Assembly (NCBI GenBank): GCA_040752595.1
Contig: JBFMGX010000004.1
Location: 301,346-365,345 of the forward strand
Direction: 5' to 3'
Length of the DNA stretch: 64,000 nucleotides
Source: Candidatus Zixiibacteriota bacterium
Lineage (GTDB): Bacteria; Zixibacteria; MSB-5A5; WJJR01
Shown here: piece after piece, positions 54,806 through 63,154 of the stretch
Position numbering within the stretch: position 1 is the stretch's first letter
How the letters are laid out: each line of letters opens with the position of its first letter
The notes under the pieces: generated by a model
Seen by the model: only the letters and a program-made list of their open reading frames with translations
Databases searched by the model: none
Told to the model about the DNA's origin: nothing
Program-made: the position numbers and the translations under genes

Positions 54806-55759
54806 ATGATCACCGACGCCCCCAAAGCCGTTGTCGCCCTCGGCGGGAATGCGATTTCCCGCAAAGGCGAGGCGGACACGATCGCCAACCAGTTCCGGCA
54901 CACGCGCGAATCGCTGGCGGCGATCATCCCGCTGGTGAAGCGCGGCTACAATCTGGCGATTAGCCACGGCAATGGTCCGCAGGTCGGCAATGCCCTGTTG
55001 CGGATCGAACTGGCGCGCGACAAGGCGCCGATCCTCCCGCTCGGAGTCTGCGTGGCCGACACCGAAGGCGGCATGGGGTACATGATCGCGCAGTCGCTCC
55101 AGAATCGTCTGATGCGCGAGCGGCTCGACCGACCGGTGGCGACCATCATCACACAGGTGATTGTCGACCGTCACGACCCGGCGCTCGCCGATCCCTCGAA
55201 GTTCATTGGGCAGTTCTATTCTGAGGAGGAGGCGAAGCGCTTCGCCGCCGAACGTAACTGGACGGTCAAACGCGACGGCAATCGGGGCTGGCGGCGCGTG
55301 GTTGGCTCGCCGATCCCGACCGGAATTGTCGAGGGGCCGGTCATCCGTGCCATGGTCGAGGATGGCACCATCGTCGTTGCCGCCGGTGGCGGCGGCATCC
55401 CGGTGTATCTGGAGGATGACGGTACTTACGAAGGTCTGGACGTTGTTATCGACAAGGACCGCGCTTCAGCGGTTCTCGGTCATGCGATTGGTGCCGAGAT
55501 CCTGATTATCCTTACAGAGGTCGATCAGGTGGCGCTCGATTTCGGGAAACCGACGCAACGTGTCCTTGACCGCATGACGGTTTCGGAGGCGCGACGATAT
55601 TATGCGGATGGTCACTTCCCGCCGGGGAGCATGGGTCCCAAGATCGAAGCGGCGATTCAGTTTCTCGAAGGTGGCGGACAGGAGGTTCTGATCACTTCCA
55701 TCGCCGCCGCCGCCGATGCCCTTGATGGGAAGGCGGGAACACGGATCGTGCCGGGGTAG
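54806..55759 (+). CDS. arcC: Carbamate kinase
   Basis: 317 residues, usual length. Converts carbamoyl phosphate and ADP to ATP and carbamate. Signatures ALGGNAISRKGE, ISHGNGPQVGNALLR, VVAAGGGGIPVYLED, VIDKDRASAVLGHAIGAEIL and MGPKIEAAIQFLEGGG. No arginine deiminase or ornithine transcarbamylase gene is adjacent, so the carbamoyl-phosphate source is not evident. Preceded by repeats; no clear ribosome binding site. Confidence 0.95.
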   Translation: MITDAPKAVVALGGNAISRKGEADTIANQFRHTRESLAAIIPLVKRGYNLAISHGNGPQVGNALLRIELARDKAPILPLGVCVADTEGGMGYMIAQSLQNRLMRERLDRPVATIITQVIVDRHDPALADPSKFIGQFYSEEEAKRFAAERNWTVKRDGNRGWRRVVGSPIPTGIVEGPVIRAMVEDGTIVVAAGGGGIPVYLEDDGTYEGLDVVIDKDRASAVLGHAIGAEILIILTEVDQVALDFGKPTQRVLDRMTVSEARRYYADGHFPPGSMGPKIEAAIQFLEGGGQEVLITSIAAAADALDGKAGTRIVPG

Positions 55760-55769
55760 CGCCTGTGCG

Positions 55770-55905
55770 ACACGGACCTTGGTCCGTGAATGGCGATCAT
55801 GCACCCGGCTCTGCACTGACCAAGGTCAGTGGCACGACCGGTGGCCCTGACCTTGGTCAGGGTATGATATTCGCAAACCCTGACAAGCGTCAGGGCCACA
55901 TGTCC
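55770..55905. repeat. REP-like GACCTTGGTC palindrome cluster between arcC and cca
   Basis: Four palindromes in 135 bases: CACGGACCTTGGTCCGTG, CACTGACCAAGGTCAGTG, CCCTGACCTTGGTCAGGG and CCCTGACAAGCGTCAGGG. The core is constant while the arm bases change in matched pairs. Same family as 5066-5275 and 42721-42812. Confidence 0.75.
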
Positions 55906-55913
55906 TTTCCCTG

Positions 55914-57296
55914 ATGGACGTACCGACAACATCAGCGCTCCCGTGGCTGGCCGAACTCCTCGCCGAAGGTGAAGTCTACGAGGTCGGCGGGTCGGTGCGG
56001 GACCGCTTTTTGGCCCGGCAATCGGGCGCCGATATGCCGCGTAAGGACCGCGACTATCTCGTGCGTCGCATTCCTCTGGAGCGATTGCAGCGGATTCTGC
56101 GGCGACATGGGACCGTTAACCTCGTGGGTCGTTCCTTTGGCATCATCAAGTTCACCCCTGCCGTCGAAGGTGCCGGGCCCGCCGCGACACACGACATTGC
56201 CCTGCCGCGTTCGGAGCGCTCCACCGGCGTCGGCCACACCGATTTCGACGTCGACTTCGACCCCGGTCTGCCGTTGGAAACCGACCTGCGACGCCGCGAC
56301 TTCACGATCAACGCGATGGCGTCCGACTGCGCCACCGGGGAGATCATCGACCCAACCGGCGGACGCGCCGATCTGGAACATCGCGTCCTGCGCATGGTCT
56401 TCCCGGCGGCGTTTGAGGAGGATCCGCTGCGCATCCTGCGTGGGGCGCAGTTTGCCGCACGGTTCCATCTGACCGTCGATCCGGCGACCCATGATGCCAT
56501 GCGCGCGGCCGCCTTTGGCGTCGCCACCGTGAGCGCCGAACGGATCGCCGAGGAGTTGAACAAGCTGCTGACGATGGCGAGCACGCCCTCCGTCGGGTTT
56601 CGCCTGCTGGAAGAGCTGGGTGCTCTGCGGCGTTTCCTACCGGAGTTGGTGGAGACCGTCGGGGTCGATCAACCGGGTGGGTATCACGCCTACAACGTCT
56701 TCGAACACTCCTTGTACACGGTCGATGCAGCGCCGCCGCGTCTGCGGTTGCGCTGGGCCTGTCTCCTCCATGACATCAACAAGCCGCAGTGCAAGGAAGT
56801 CGACGGCGACAAGGCGACATTCTACGGTCATGAGAAACGCGGTGCCCGCACCACGCAACGTCTCTTGGCCCGGCTTCGCTATCCCCATGAGTTCGGCGAG
56901 GAAGTGTCGCGTCTCGTGGATCGGCACATGTTCACGACATCACTCACCGACAAGGGCGTGCGACGGTTGATCCGCACGGTCGGCCCGGAGCTCGTCTACG
57001 ATCTGCTCGATCTGCGTCGCGCCGACGTGGTCGCGCAGGGGAGAGGCGGACGGACCGACGACGTCGACGAGCTGGAACGACGGATCACCGATGAGATCAA
57101 CCGCAAATCGCCGTTCGGTCTGAAGGACCTGGCGATCAACGGGAATGATCTGATTCGTGAGCTCGACATGCGGCCGGGCCCGCGTATCGGCTGGGTCCTC
57201 TCGCAGCTTCTGGAAGCTGTCTTGGATGACCCGGTGACAAATACCCGCGAGGCGCTTCTGGAGATTGCTCGCAAGCTCTTGAACGCCAAGGAATAG
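55914..57296 (+). CDS. cca: CCA tRNA nucleotidyltransferase / poly(A) polymerase family with HD domain
   Basis: 460 residues. Class II nucleotidyltransferase: VYEVGGSVRDRFL (GG-x-x-R-D), catalytic Asp pair in RKDRDYLV (D-x-D), RRRDFTINAMA and EDPLRILRGAQFAARF. An HD domain follows (CLLHDINKP, HMFTTSL). It adds or repairs tRNA 3' CCA; the tRNA-His in this window lacks encoded CCA and needs it. A long insert around GTVNLVGRSFGIIKFTP fits the family. It could instead be a poly(A) polymerase; CCA is favoured. Weak ribosome binding site. Confidence 0.88.
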   Translation: MDVPTTSALPWLAELLAEGEVYEVGGSVRDRFLARQSGADMPRKDRDYLVRRIPLERLQRILRRHGTVNLVGRSFGIIKFTPAVEGAGPAATHDIALPRSERSTGVGHTDFDVDFDPGLPLETDLRRRDFTINAMASDCATGEIIDPTGGRADLEHRVLRMVFPAAFEEDPLRILRGAQFAARFHLTVDPATHDAMRAAAFGVATVSAERIAEELNKLLTMASTPSVGFRLLEELGALRRFLPELVETVGVDQPGGYHAYNVFEHSLYTVDAAPPRLRLRWACLLHDINKPQCKEVDGDKATFYGHEKRGARTTQRLLARLRYPHEFGEEVSRLVDRHMFTTSLTDKGVRRLIRTVGPELVYDLLDLRRADVVAQGRGGRTDDVDELERRITDEINRKSPFGLKDLAINGNDLIRELDMRPGPRIGWVLSQLLEAVLDDPVTNTREALLEIARKLLNAKE

Positions 57297-57453
57297 CCGG
57301 TCCCCGGCAAACGCCGGCCGCAATGTGAATCCTGTTGTTGTCACCGCGTCTCACCGCTAACTTCAATCCGCTGTCGCCGACTGCGGCGCGTCGTAGACTC
57401 GACGTGCGGACCTCGGGACATCACGTGTCTAAGATGACACAGGGGAGTGCAGC

Positions 57454-58593
57454 ATGAAGATACATGAATACCAGGCGAAGGACATCTTCGCCTCCGCCGG
57501 TATCGCCGTCCCGCGGGGCCGTGTGGCGTCCACGCCGGAAGAGGCGCGCACCATCGCCGGGGAAGTCAAGGGGACAGTCGTGGTCAAAGCCCAGGTGCAT
57601 GTCGGCGGACGGGGCAAGGCCGGGGGCGTCAAGTTGGCGCGCACCGCCGCTGAGGCCGAACATCACACCGCCGCGATTCTCGGCATGGATATCAAGGGCC
57701 TCACCGTCAAGAAAGTGCTCGTTGCCGAGGCGGTGGAGATCGCCTCGGAGGCGTACGTCGGCGTCGTTATTGACCGCAGCATCCGACGCCCCGTCCTGAT
57801 CGTCTCGGCCGCCGGGGGGATGGACATCGAGGAAGTCGCCCGTCGCTTCCCCGAAAAGATCGTCAAGTTGCCGCTCGATCCGCTGCTGCCCTTCCAGCCG
57901 TTCCAGGCGCGTCGCGTCGCGTATGCGGTCTACGACACACCGTCGGTGATTCAACAGGCCTCCGACATCATCGGTCGTCTGGTGCAGGTGTTCTGGCAGC
58001 ATGACTGCTCATTGGTGGAAATCAACCCGCTGGTCGTGACCCCGGGTGACAAGGTGTTGGCGGTCGACGCCAAGATCAATTTCGACGATAACGCCGCCTG
58101 GCGGCACCCCGAGTGGGAAGCGCTGCGCGATCCGGACAGCGAATTGGCGGCCGAGGTCGAGGCCAAGGCCAACGATCTGTCGTTTGTGAAGCTCGATGGC
58201 AACATCGGCTGCGTGGTCAACGGCGCCGGGTTGGCGATGGCGACGATGGACATGGTCAAGCGGTTCGGCGCCGAGCCGGCGAACTTCCTCGACATCGGCG
58301 GGTCGTCGAGTCCGGAGAAGGTGATGGCGGCGATGCGCATCATTTTGCGCGATCAGAATGTGCGCGCGATCCTGTTCAACATCTTCGGGGGAATCACACG
58401 CTGCGATGATGTCGCCCGCGGGATCGTTCAGGCCGTCCGACAATTGAAGCCGAAGGTGCCGATCGTGGTTCGTCTGACCGGAACGAATGAGCGGGAGGCC
58501 AAGACGATCCTGGAGCAGATCCATCTGCCGGTGGCGCCGGGGATGGAGGCGGTGGTCCAGCAGGCAATCGAGCTGGCGCGTCAGGCCGCGTGA
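57454..58593 (+). CDS. sucC: Succinyl-CoA synthetase beta subunit
   Basis: 379 residues. ATP-grasp subunit of the TCA-cycle enzyme making ATP or GTP from succinyl-CoA. Start [17 protein letters not shown] after [46 protein letters not shown] and [20 protein letters not shown] with [13 protein letters not shown] are diagnostic. sucD follows after 53 bases that include a GTCAGGAGCCC palindromic repeat (58597-58625). Confidence 0.97.
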   Translation: MKIHEYQAKDIFASAGIAVPRGRVASTPEEARTIAGEVKGTVVVKAQVHVGGRGKAGGVKLARTAAEAEHHTAAILGMDIKGLTVKKVLVAEAVEIASEAYVGVVIDRSIRRPVLIVSAAGGMDIEEVARRFPEKIVKLPLDPLLPFQPFQARRVAYAVYDTPSVIQQASDIIGRLVQVFWQHDCSLVEINPLVVTPGDKVLAVDAKINFDDNAAWRHPEWEALRDPDSELAAEVEAKANDLSFVKLDGNIGCVVNGAGLAMATMDMVKRFGAEPANFLDIGGSSSPEKVMAAMRIILRDQNVRAILFNIFGGITRCDDVARGIVQAVRQLKPKVPIVVRLTGTNEREAKTILEQIHLPVAPGMEAVVQQAIELARQAA

Positions 58594-58646
58594 GGTTGTA
58601 GGTCAGGAGCCCTGTGCTCTTGACGTCATGGCTGAAGGGATGGAAC

Positions 58647-59705
58647 ATGAGCATACTGATTGACAAGACAACGCGCGTGGCGGTCCAGGGGATCACCGGA
58701 CGCGATGGGTCGTTTCACACCCGGCAGATGATCGAGTACGGCACGAAAGTCGTGGCGGGGGTGACGCCCGGCAAAGGGGGGACGACCATCGAGGGCGTGC
58801 CGGTGTTCGACACGATGGGAGAGGCGGTCCGCCGCACCGGCGCGAACACATCGGTGATCTATGTGCCGCCCCGGTTCGCCGTCGATGCGCTCTATGAGGC
58901 CGCCGACTCGGGCGTCAAGCTCGTCGTCTGCATCACCGAGGGCGTCTCCGCCAACGACATGCTGCGCGTCAGCCGCTATTTCGAGATCGCCGGGGTCCGT
59001 CTGGTCGGACCCAACTGTCCCGGGGTGATCTCACCCGGAGTCTGCAAAGTCGGGATCATGCCGGGGCCGATCCACAAGAAGGGTTCGGTCGGCGTGGTCT
59101 CGCGCTCAGGGACGCTCACCTACGAGGTCGTGCACCACCTGACCAAGGCCGGACTGGGACAATCGACCTGCCTTGGCATCGGGGGCGATCCGATCATCGG
59201 TACCCGTTTCGTCGATGCCTTGGCGCTCTTTGAGCACGATCGTCAGACGGAGGCGGTGGTGCTGATCGGCGAGATTGGCGGCAACGATGAAGAGATCGCC
59301 GCCGATTTCATCCAGCGCCAGATGACCAAACCGGTGGTGGCCTTCATCGCCGGACGCACGGCCCCACCGGGCAAGCGCATGGGGCATGCGGGTGCCATCA
59401 TCGCCGGCGGTTCCGGGACCGCGGCGGAGAAAATCGCCGCCTTTCGCGCCGCCGGTGTGGAAGTCGCCGAATCGCCGGCCGAGATCGCCGAGATGGTCGC
59501 CGCGGAATTGAAGAATCGTGCCGCCCGAAAGAAGGCGCGCTCGATTGTGGTGCCCACAGCTCCGAAACTGGCGGCTGCCCCCAGCCGGCGTGCCGACAAA
59601 CGTCCCACCGCCAAGAAGACCAAGACAGTGTCCCGCGAGCGCAAGGTCAGCCGGCCCAAAGGCACGGCCACAAAGAAGAAACCGGCGCGCAAACGCAGCC
59701 GGTAA
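58647..59705 (+). CDS. sucD: Succinyl-CoA synthetase alpha subunit with long basic C-terminal tail
   Basis: 352 residues from ATG 58647; the normal length is about 290. CoA-binding fold start [29 protein letters not shown], and the phospho-His loop [20 protein letters not shown] (His247). The canonical protein ends near residue 288. Residues 289-352 form an extra tail with about 26 Lys/Arg and two acidic residues ([36 protein letters not shown]), like a histone H1-type or nucleoid-binding tail. It is in frame and has no internal stop, so it is part of the gene as sequenced. Confidence 0.95.
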   Translation: MSILIDKTTRVAVQGITGRDGSFHTRQMIEYGTKVVAGVTPGKGGTTIEGVPVFDTMGEAVRRTGANTSVIYVPPRFAVDALYEAADSGVKLVVCITEGVSANDMLRVSRYFEIAGVRLVGPNCPGVISPGVCKVGIMPGPIHKKGSVGVVSRSGTLTYEVVHHLTKAGLGQSTCLGIGGDPIIGTRFVDALALFEHDRQTEAVVLIGEIGGNDEEIAADFIQRQMTKPVVAFIAGRTAPPGKRMGHAGAIIAGGSGTAAEKIAAFRAAGVEVAESPAEIAEMVAAELKNRAARKKARSIVVPTAPKLAAAPSRRADKRPTAKKTKTVSRERKVSRPKGTATKKKPARKRSR

Positions 59706-59714
59706 TTGGGAACG

Positions 59715-59820
59715 ATAACGGTTCCGTGTCCCACCCGAAGGGTGGGAGTCCGGCCGTCGCCCAATCACAACCGTCAGACATCACCGTGTGAACCATCCCA
59801 CCCTGCGGGTGGGGCACTCG
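59715..59820. repeat. Hairpin repeats upstream of ndk
   Basis: TCCCACCCGAAGGGTGGGA (about 59730-59748) and ATCCCACCCTGCGGGTGGGG (about 59797-59816), two related short hairpins in the 127-base gap. Confidence 0.5.
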
Positions 59821-59832
59821 AGAAAGGCGAGA

Positions 59833-60252
59833 ATGTCCGAACGCACGCTCCTGATCATCAAGCCTGATGCCACGGGACGGAACCTGATCGGCGAGATCAT
59901 CCGCCGCCTCGAACAGGCGCGCTTTGTCGTGCGGGCGCTGTGTCTGCGACGTTTGTCGCCGGAGCAGGCGCGGAAATTCTATGCTGTCCACGAGGGAAAG
60001 CCGTTCCTCGATTCACTGTGCCGCTTCATGTCCTCCGGACCGATCGTGCCGATGGTCCTCGAAAAAGACAACGCGGTGGCTGATCTGCGCACGCTGATCG
60101 GCGCCACCGATCCCAAGAAGGCGGCCTGCGGCACGCTGCGGTCCGACCTGGCGCTCGATCTGGAACGCAACTCTGTCCATGCCTCCGATTCACCGGAGAA
60201 CGCCGCGACGGAAATAGAGTTCTTTTTCGGTGAGGACTTGCGCTGCAAGTGA
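59833..60252 (+). CDS. ndk: Nucleoside diphosphate kinase
   Basis: 139 residues. Transfers the terminal phosphate among NTPs. MSERTLLIIKPDATGRNLIG start, FMSSGPIVPMVLEKDNAV, TDPKKAACGTLRSDLALD, and the active-site His in NSVHASDSPENAATEI. Start ATG 59833, preceded by AAAGGCGAGA; the longer frame from 59788 covers a hairpin repeat. Downstream of sucCD, which is a functionally sensible position since both interconvert nucleotide phosphates. Confidence 0.97.
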   Translation: MSERTLLIIKPDATGRNLIGEIIRRLEQARFVVRALCLRRLSPEQARKFYAVHEGKPFLDSLCRFMSSGPIVPMVLEKDNAVADLRTLIGATDPKKAACGTLRSDLALDLERNSVHASDSPENAATEIEFFFGEDLRCK

Positions 60253-60291
60253 CTGCACGCTTCATTACATCTGGACGCACTGGTACAACCG

Positions 60292-61191
60292 ATGGAACAA
60301 GCCATGAAGAATGGAAAGAAGAAAGTGGCGGTGCATCCGCAGGAGCTTCGGGATTTCGCGGAAGCAAGAGGGCGTTCCGCGGTGTTTCTCTTCCTTCCTG
60401 AATCGCTGGAGTTGGTCAATGTCTATCAACTACAGCTTTTGCTGGAGGATCGGAGTTTTCGGGAACTCGACATCGTCATCCATTCAGGCGGTGGGGACGT
60501 GAATGCGGCCTATCAAATCTGCAACCTTCTCAGAAACCGGACGAAGAGACTGACCGCCTGTGTGCCGTTTTTCGCCAAGAGTGCCGCGACACTTCTATGC
60601 ATCGGCGCCGACGAGATGGTCTTGGGTGAGCTTGCCGAGCTCGGGCCGCTCGACACTCAGATACTGGAGACGAAGCGTGGGGGGAAGCGTGGCTTCACCT
60701 CTGCACTGAACCCGTTCAAGACGCTCGAGCAACTCCAGAGATTCTCATTGGAGACATTGGACCTAGCCGTGAAGATGATTGCTGAGCGATCAGGAATGGG
60801 TCTGGACGAGTGCCTCCGGCATGCGACTGAGTTTGTGAAGGTCACCACGGATCCACTGTTTCGTCAGCTTGACCCGGAAAAGCTCGGGGAGTACAGCCGC
60901 GCACTGTCAATCGGCAAGGACTATGGGGACCGCCTGCTCCGCAGATTCGCGAGGTGGGAAGAGGATAAACGCGCGGAAGTCCTTGATAGGCTTGTCTATC
61001 GCTATCCATCGCATGACTACGCCATCAACTGCGCCGAGCTGCAAGAGATGGGGTTTCAGGCTCGCTATTTCGATGGGAAGGAACGGCAAGCGGCCAAGGG
61101 GTTCGTCAATTTGATAGGTCAAAGAGCGCAGGTGGTAGAACTCGTATCTCTTCCGGAAACTGCCGATACTGGAGCAGTGACACCGTCCTGA
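60292..61191 (+). CDS. SDH-type (ClpP-fold) serine protease-like protein
   Basis: 299 residues. ClpP/crotonase fold of the serine dehydrogenase proteinase / SppA-like group: LDIVIHSGGGDVNAAYQICN (oxyanion strand), VPFFAKSAATLLCIGADEMV with the probable nucleophile Ser in KSAAT, and LGPLDTQI after it. A C-terminal helical region of about 150 residues follows. No signal peptide or TM helix, so cytosolic. Codon use is visibly less G/C-biased than its neighbours (by eye), suggesting transfer. ATG 60292 or 60304. A 71-codon gene starts 10 bases after its stop. Target unknown. Confidence 0.8.
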   Translation: MEQAMKNGKKKVAVHPQELRDFAEARGRSAVFLFLPESLELVNVYQLQLLLEDRSFRELDIVIHSGGGDVNAAYQICNLLRNRTKRLTACVPFFAKSAATLLCIGADEMVLGELAELGPLDTQILETKRGGKRGFTSALNPFKTLEQLQRFSLETLDLAVKMIAERSGMGLDECLRHATEFVKVTTDPLFRQLDPEKLGEYSRALSIGKDYGDRLLRRFARWEEDKRAEVLDRLVYRYPSHDYAINCAELQEMGFQARYFDGKERQAAKGFVNLIGQRAQVVELVSLPETADTGAVTPS

Positions 61192-61201
61192 GGAGTTGTA
61201 C

Positions 61202-61417
61202 ATGCGAAGGAATCACAACCGCTGGCGCATTCGTAAAGGCGCGGGCGCCGCAGAGACGCCGCCGGGTACCCTGCGAAGCTTCCTTGATCGTGAACTGGCA
61301 GAAACACGCGTGTTTGCGGATCGATTATATCGAGGGCTGTCCCGAAGTTCTGTGGCGACGCCGACGATTTCCCCGTCAGTGGAGACCTCTTTCTTGCCCG
61401 GAAGCGACTCGGCCTGA
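61202..61417 (+). CDS. Small basic protein downstream of the SDH-type protease
   Basis: 71 residues from ATG 61202 with AGGAG (61191-61195) 6 bases upstream, overlapping the protease stop. N-terminus very basic (MRRNHNRWRIRKG), middle TLRSFLDRELAETRVFADRL probably helical, tail Ser/Thr-rich. No family recognised. The good ribosome binding site and tight spacing argue for a real gene, perhaps a partner of the protease; the composition of the tail keeps some doubt. Confidence 0.5.
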   Translation: MRRNHNRWRIRKGAGAAETPPGTLRSFLDRELAETRVFADRLYRGLSRSSVATPTISPSVETSFLPGSDSA

Positions 61418-61591
61418 GCGTGCCGCACCGCTGACAGCTGTAGGTGTTGGCTTCGCCAAGTTGAGTCGGGGGGCGAGGGCCTGTCGCCTCTGTCTCTTGT
61501 CATTTCGGGAATATCGGCGTCGGCCGGCGGTATAATCCGGTGGTGACCTGTGTCAGCCAGTCGGCACACAGGGAAGGGGAGAGGAGTGACT

Positions 61592-62986
61592 ATGCGTCGA
61601 GGATCGCTCGCATTGGCAGCCGTGGCGCTGGCCTTGATCGCCGGTTGCAGCGGCAGCAACCCCACCAAGCCGCACAATCAGTACACCCCGCTGGCCGGTG
61701 GCGGACGCCAAAGCGGAGACGATCCATTCCGCGGGGGACCGGGTGAATCCGGCCCCGAGAATCCCATCTTTGATTCCCTCGTCGGCTTTGTCCCGATCTT
61801 CTACTCGGACATCGATTGTGCCAACCAACCGGCCCAGCGGGTCATCGACAACGAGACCGATTGGAAGGTCTGGTGGGAGGCGACCAATTCCTGCCTCTGG
61901 CGCGGACCGATGGGTCCCGATGATTCCCATCCTCAGGGGCCGCGCGGGCCGATGGGACAGGACAGTTCTGGAACTCGCGTGCCTGCCAGGCCGGGGGTGC
62001 GGTTCGATAGTCTCCCGATTGACTACCGCTTCGCCGATCCGATCATCGTCGATACGAACACCGTCGACACCACGATCATCGATACGCTGCCATGTGATCG
62101 CTGCATTCCCGAAGCGCCCGAGGTCGATTTCTCGCGCAATGTGGTCATCGTGATCGCTCTGGCCCCCGATTCCGGAGCGGGATGCGCCCGGTACATATCG
62201 GTGACCGGAGTCGAGAGCAGCGGTGGCGGTACTGTCGTGTCGTATGATGTCCTGACTCTCTCCGAGGAATGCTGTGCCTTGATGGAGCGTCCCCAGATGA
62301 TGACTCCGGGGTCGCCAACAATCGCGGTGCTGGTGCCGCGTCCGGTGACCGAGCCAGTGACTTGGGACCGTCACGACTTAGAGCGAAACTGTAGCTGGGG
62401 GCCGGATCTCAATGAACCACAAACGATTTACTACACGGACGCGGCCTGTGATCTCGGCCCGGATGAGGTCGTAATCACCGATTCGCTGCAATTCGCCGAG
62501 TGGATCAACACCGCCGTCGCCTGCGATTCGGTCCGCTGGTATGATCATTGGGTCAACCGGCCTGACTCGATGGAGTGGCAGGGCGACAGCGTGGTCATGC
62601 CGCACGACCCCATGCCGGGCGATTCGATGGTCGGCGGTCAACCGGTGCCGATGCCGCCGTGGTGGGGCGGTGTGGCGGTCGATTTCTCGACGCATGCGGT
62701 GATCATTCTCCGGGCCGGGGAAACGTCTCGCTGGGGTGGCGGGGTCTGGCTGGACGATATCCGCTCCGGCTCCACGGGGACGGTGATCGACTACAGCGTC
62801 ATGATTCCGGGAGATGACTGCCCCACTGTTGACGACGAGCTCTCGGCTGTCAACCCCACTGTGGCGATCCGTGTCCCGCTGCCGGTCACCTCGCCGGTGA
62901 CTTGGAACCGACGTACCGAAACGATCGAGTGCAACTGGATGATCGACTCATCCGGGATGGGATTGGAGCTCCTCCGACCGCGCTGA
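61592..62986 (+). CDS. Lipoprotein with two tandem PrcB-like domains
   Basis: 464 residues from ATG 61592 (GAGGAG upstream). Lipobox LIAGC, Cys19. Two related halves follow: the first ends VDFSRNVVIVIALAP, SGGGTVVSYDVLTLSEECC and VPRPVTEPVTWDRH; the second ends VDFSTHAVIILRAGETSRWG, STGTVIDYSVMIPGDDC and VPLPVTSPVTWNRR. The VDFS-x-x-x-V-I-x-x pattern recalls PrcB-type domains. Each half has a conserved Cys pair. A low-complexity Pro/Gly linker (MGPDDSHPQGPRGPMG) lies near residue 110. Function unknown; outer-membrane or periplasmic location is likely. A strong terminator follows. Confidence 0.8.
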   Translation: MRRGSLALAAVALALIAGCSGSNPTKPHNQYTPLAGGGRQSGDDPFRGGPGESGPENPIFDSLVGFVPIFYSDIDCANQPAQRVIDNETDWKVWWEATNSCLWRGPMGPDDSHPQGPRGPMGQDSSGTRVPARPGVRFDSLPIDYRFADPIIVDTNTVDTTIIDTLPCDRCIPEAPEVDFSRNVVIVIALAPDSGAGCARYISVTGVESSGGGTVVSYDVLTLSEECCALMERPQMMTPGSPTIAVLVPRPVTEPVTWDRHDLERNCSWGPDLNEPQTIYYTDAACDLGPDEVVITDSLQFAEWINTAVACDSVRWYDHWVNRPDSMEWQGDSVVMPHDPMPGDSMVGGQPVPMPPWWGGVAVDFSTHAVIILRAGETSRWGGGVWLDDIRSGSTGTVIDYSVMIPGDDCPTVDDELSAVNPTVAIRVPLPVTSPVTWNRRTETIECNWMIDSSGMGLELLRPR

Positions 62987-63012
62987 TTGGACGACTCGAC
63001 GAGGGGGGAGGC

Positions 63013-63043
63013 AAAGGCCCGGACTACGGTCCGGGCCTTTTTG
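63013..63043 (+). terminator. Rho-independent terminator after the lipoprotein gene
   Basis: AAGGCCCGGAC (63014-63024), loop TACG, GTCCGGGCCTT (63029-63039) followed by TTT. Perfect 11-bp stem plus T run. Confidence 0.88.
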
Positions 63044-63154
63044 CGTCATCGTTGAGGAGATCAGCCGGCCGGTAATGTCAAAAACCGTGCCTCCGGCGAG
63101 CGGCTGTGTTTTTCCTGACAACGGTGCCCGTATATTCGCCTTCGTAGGGATTGG

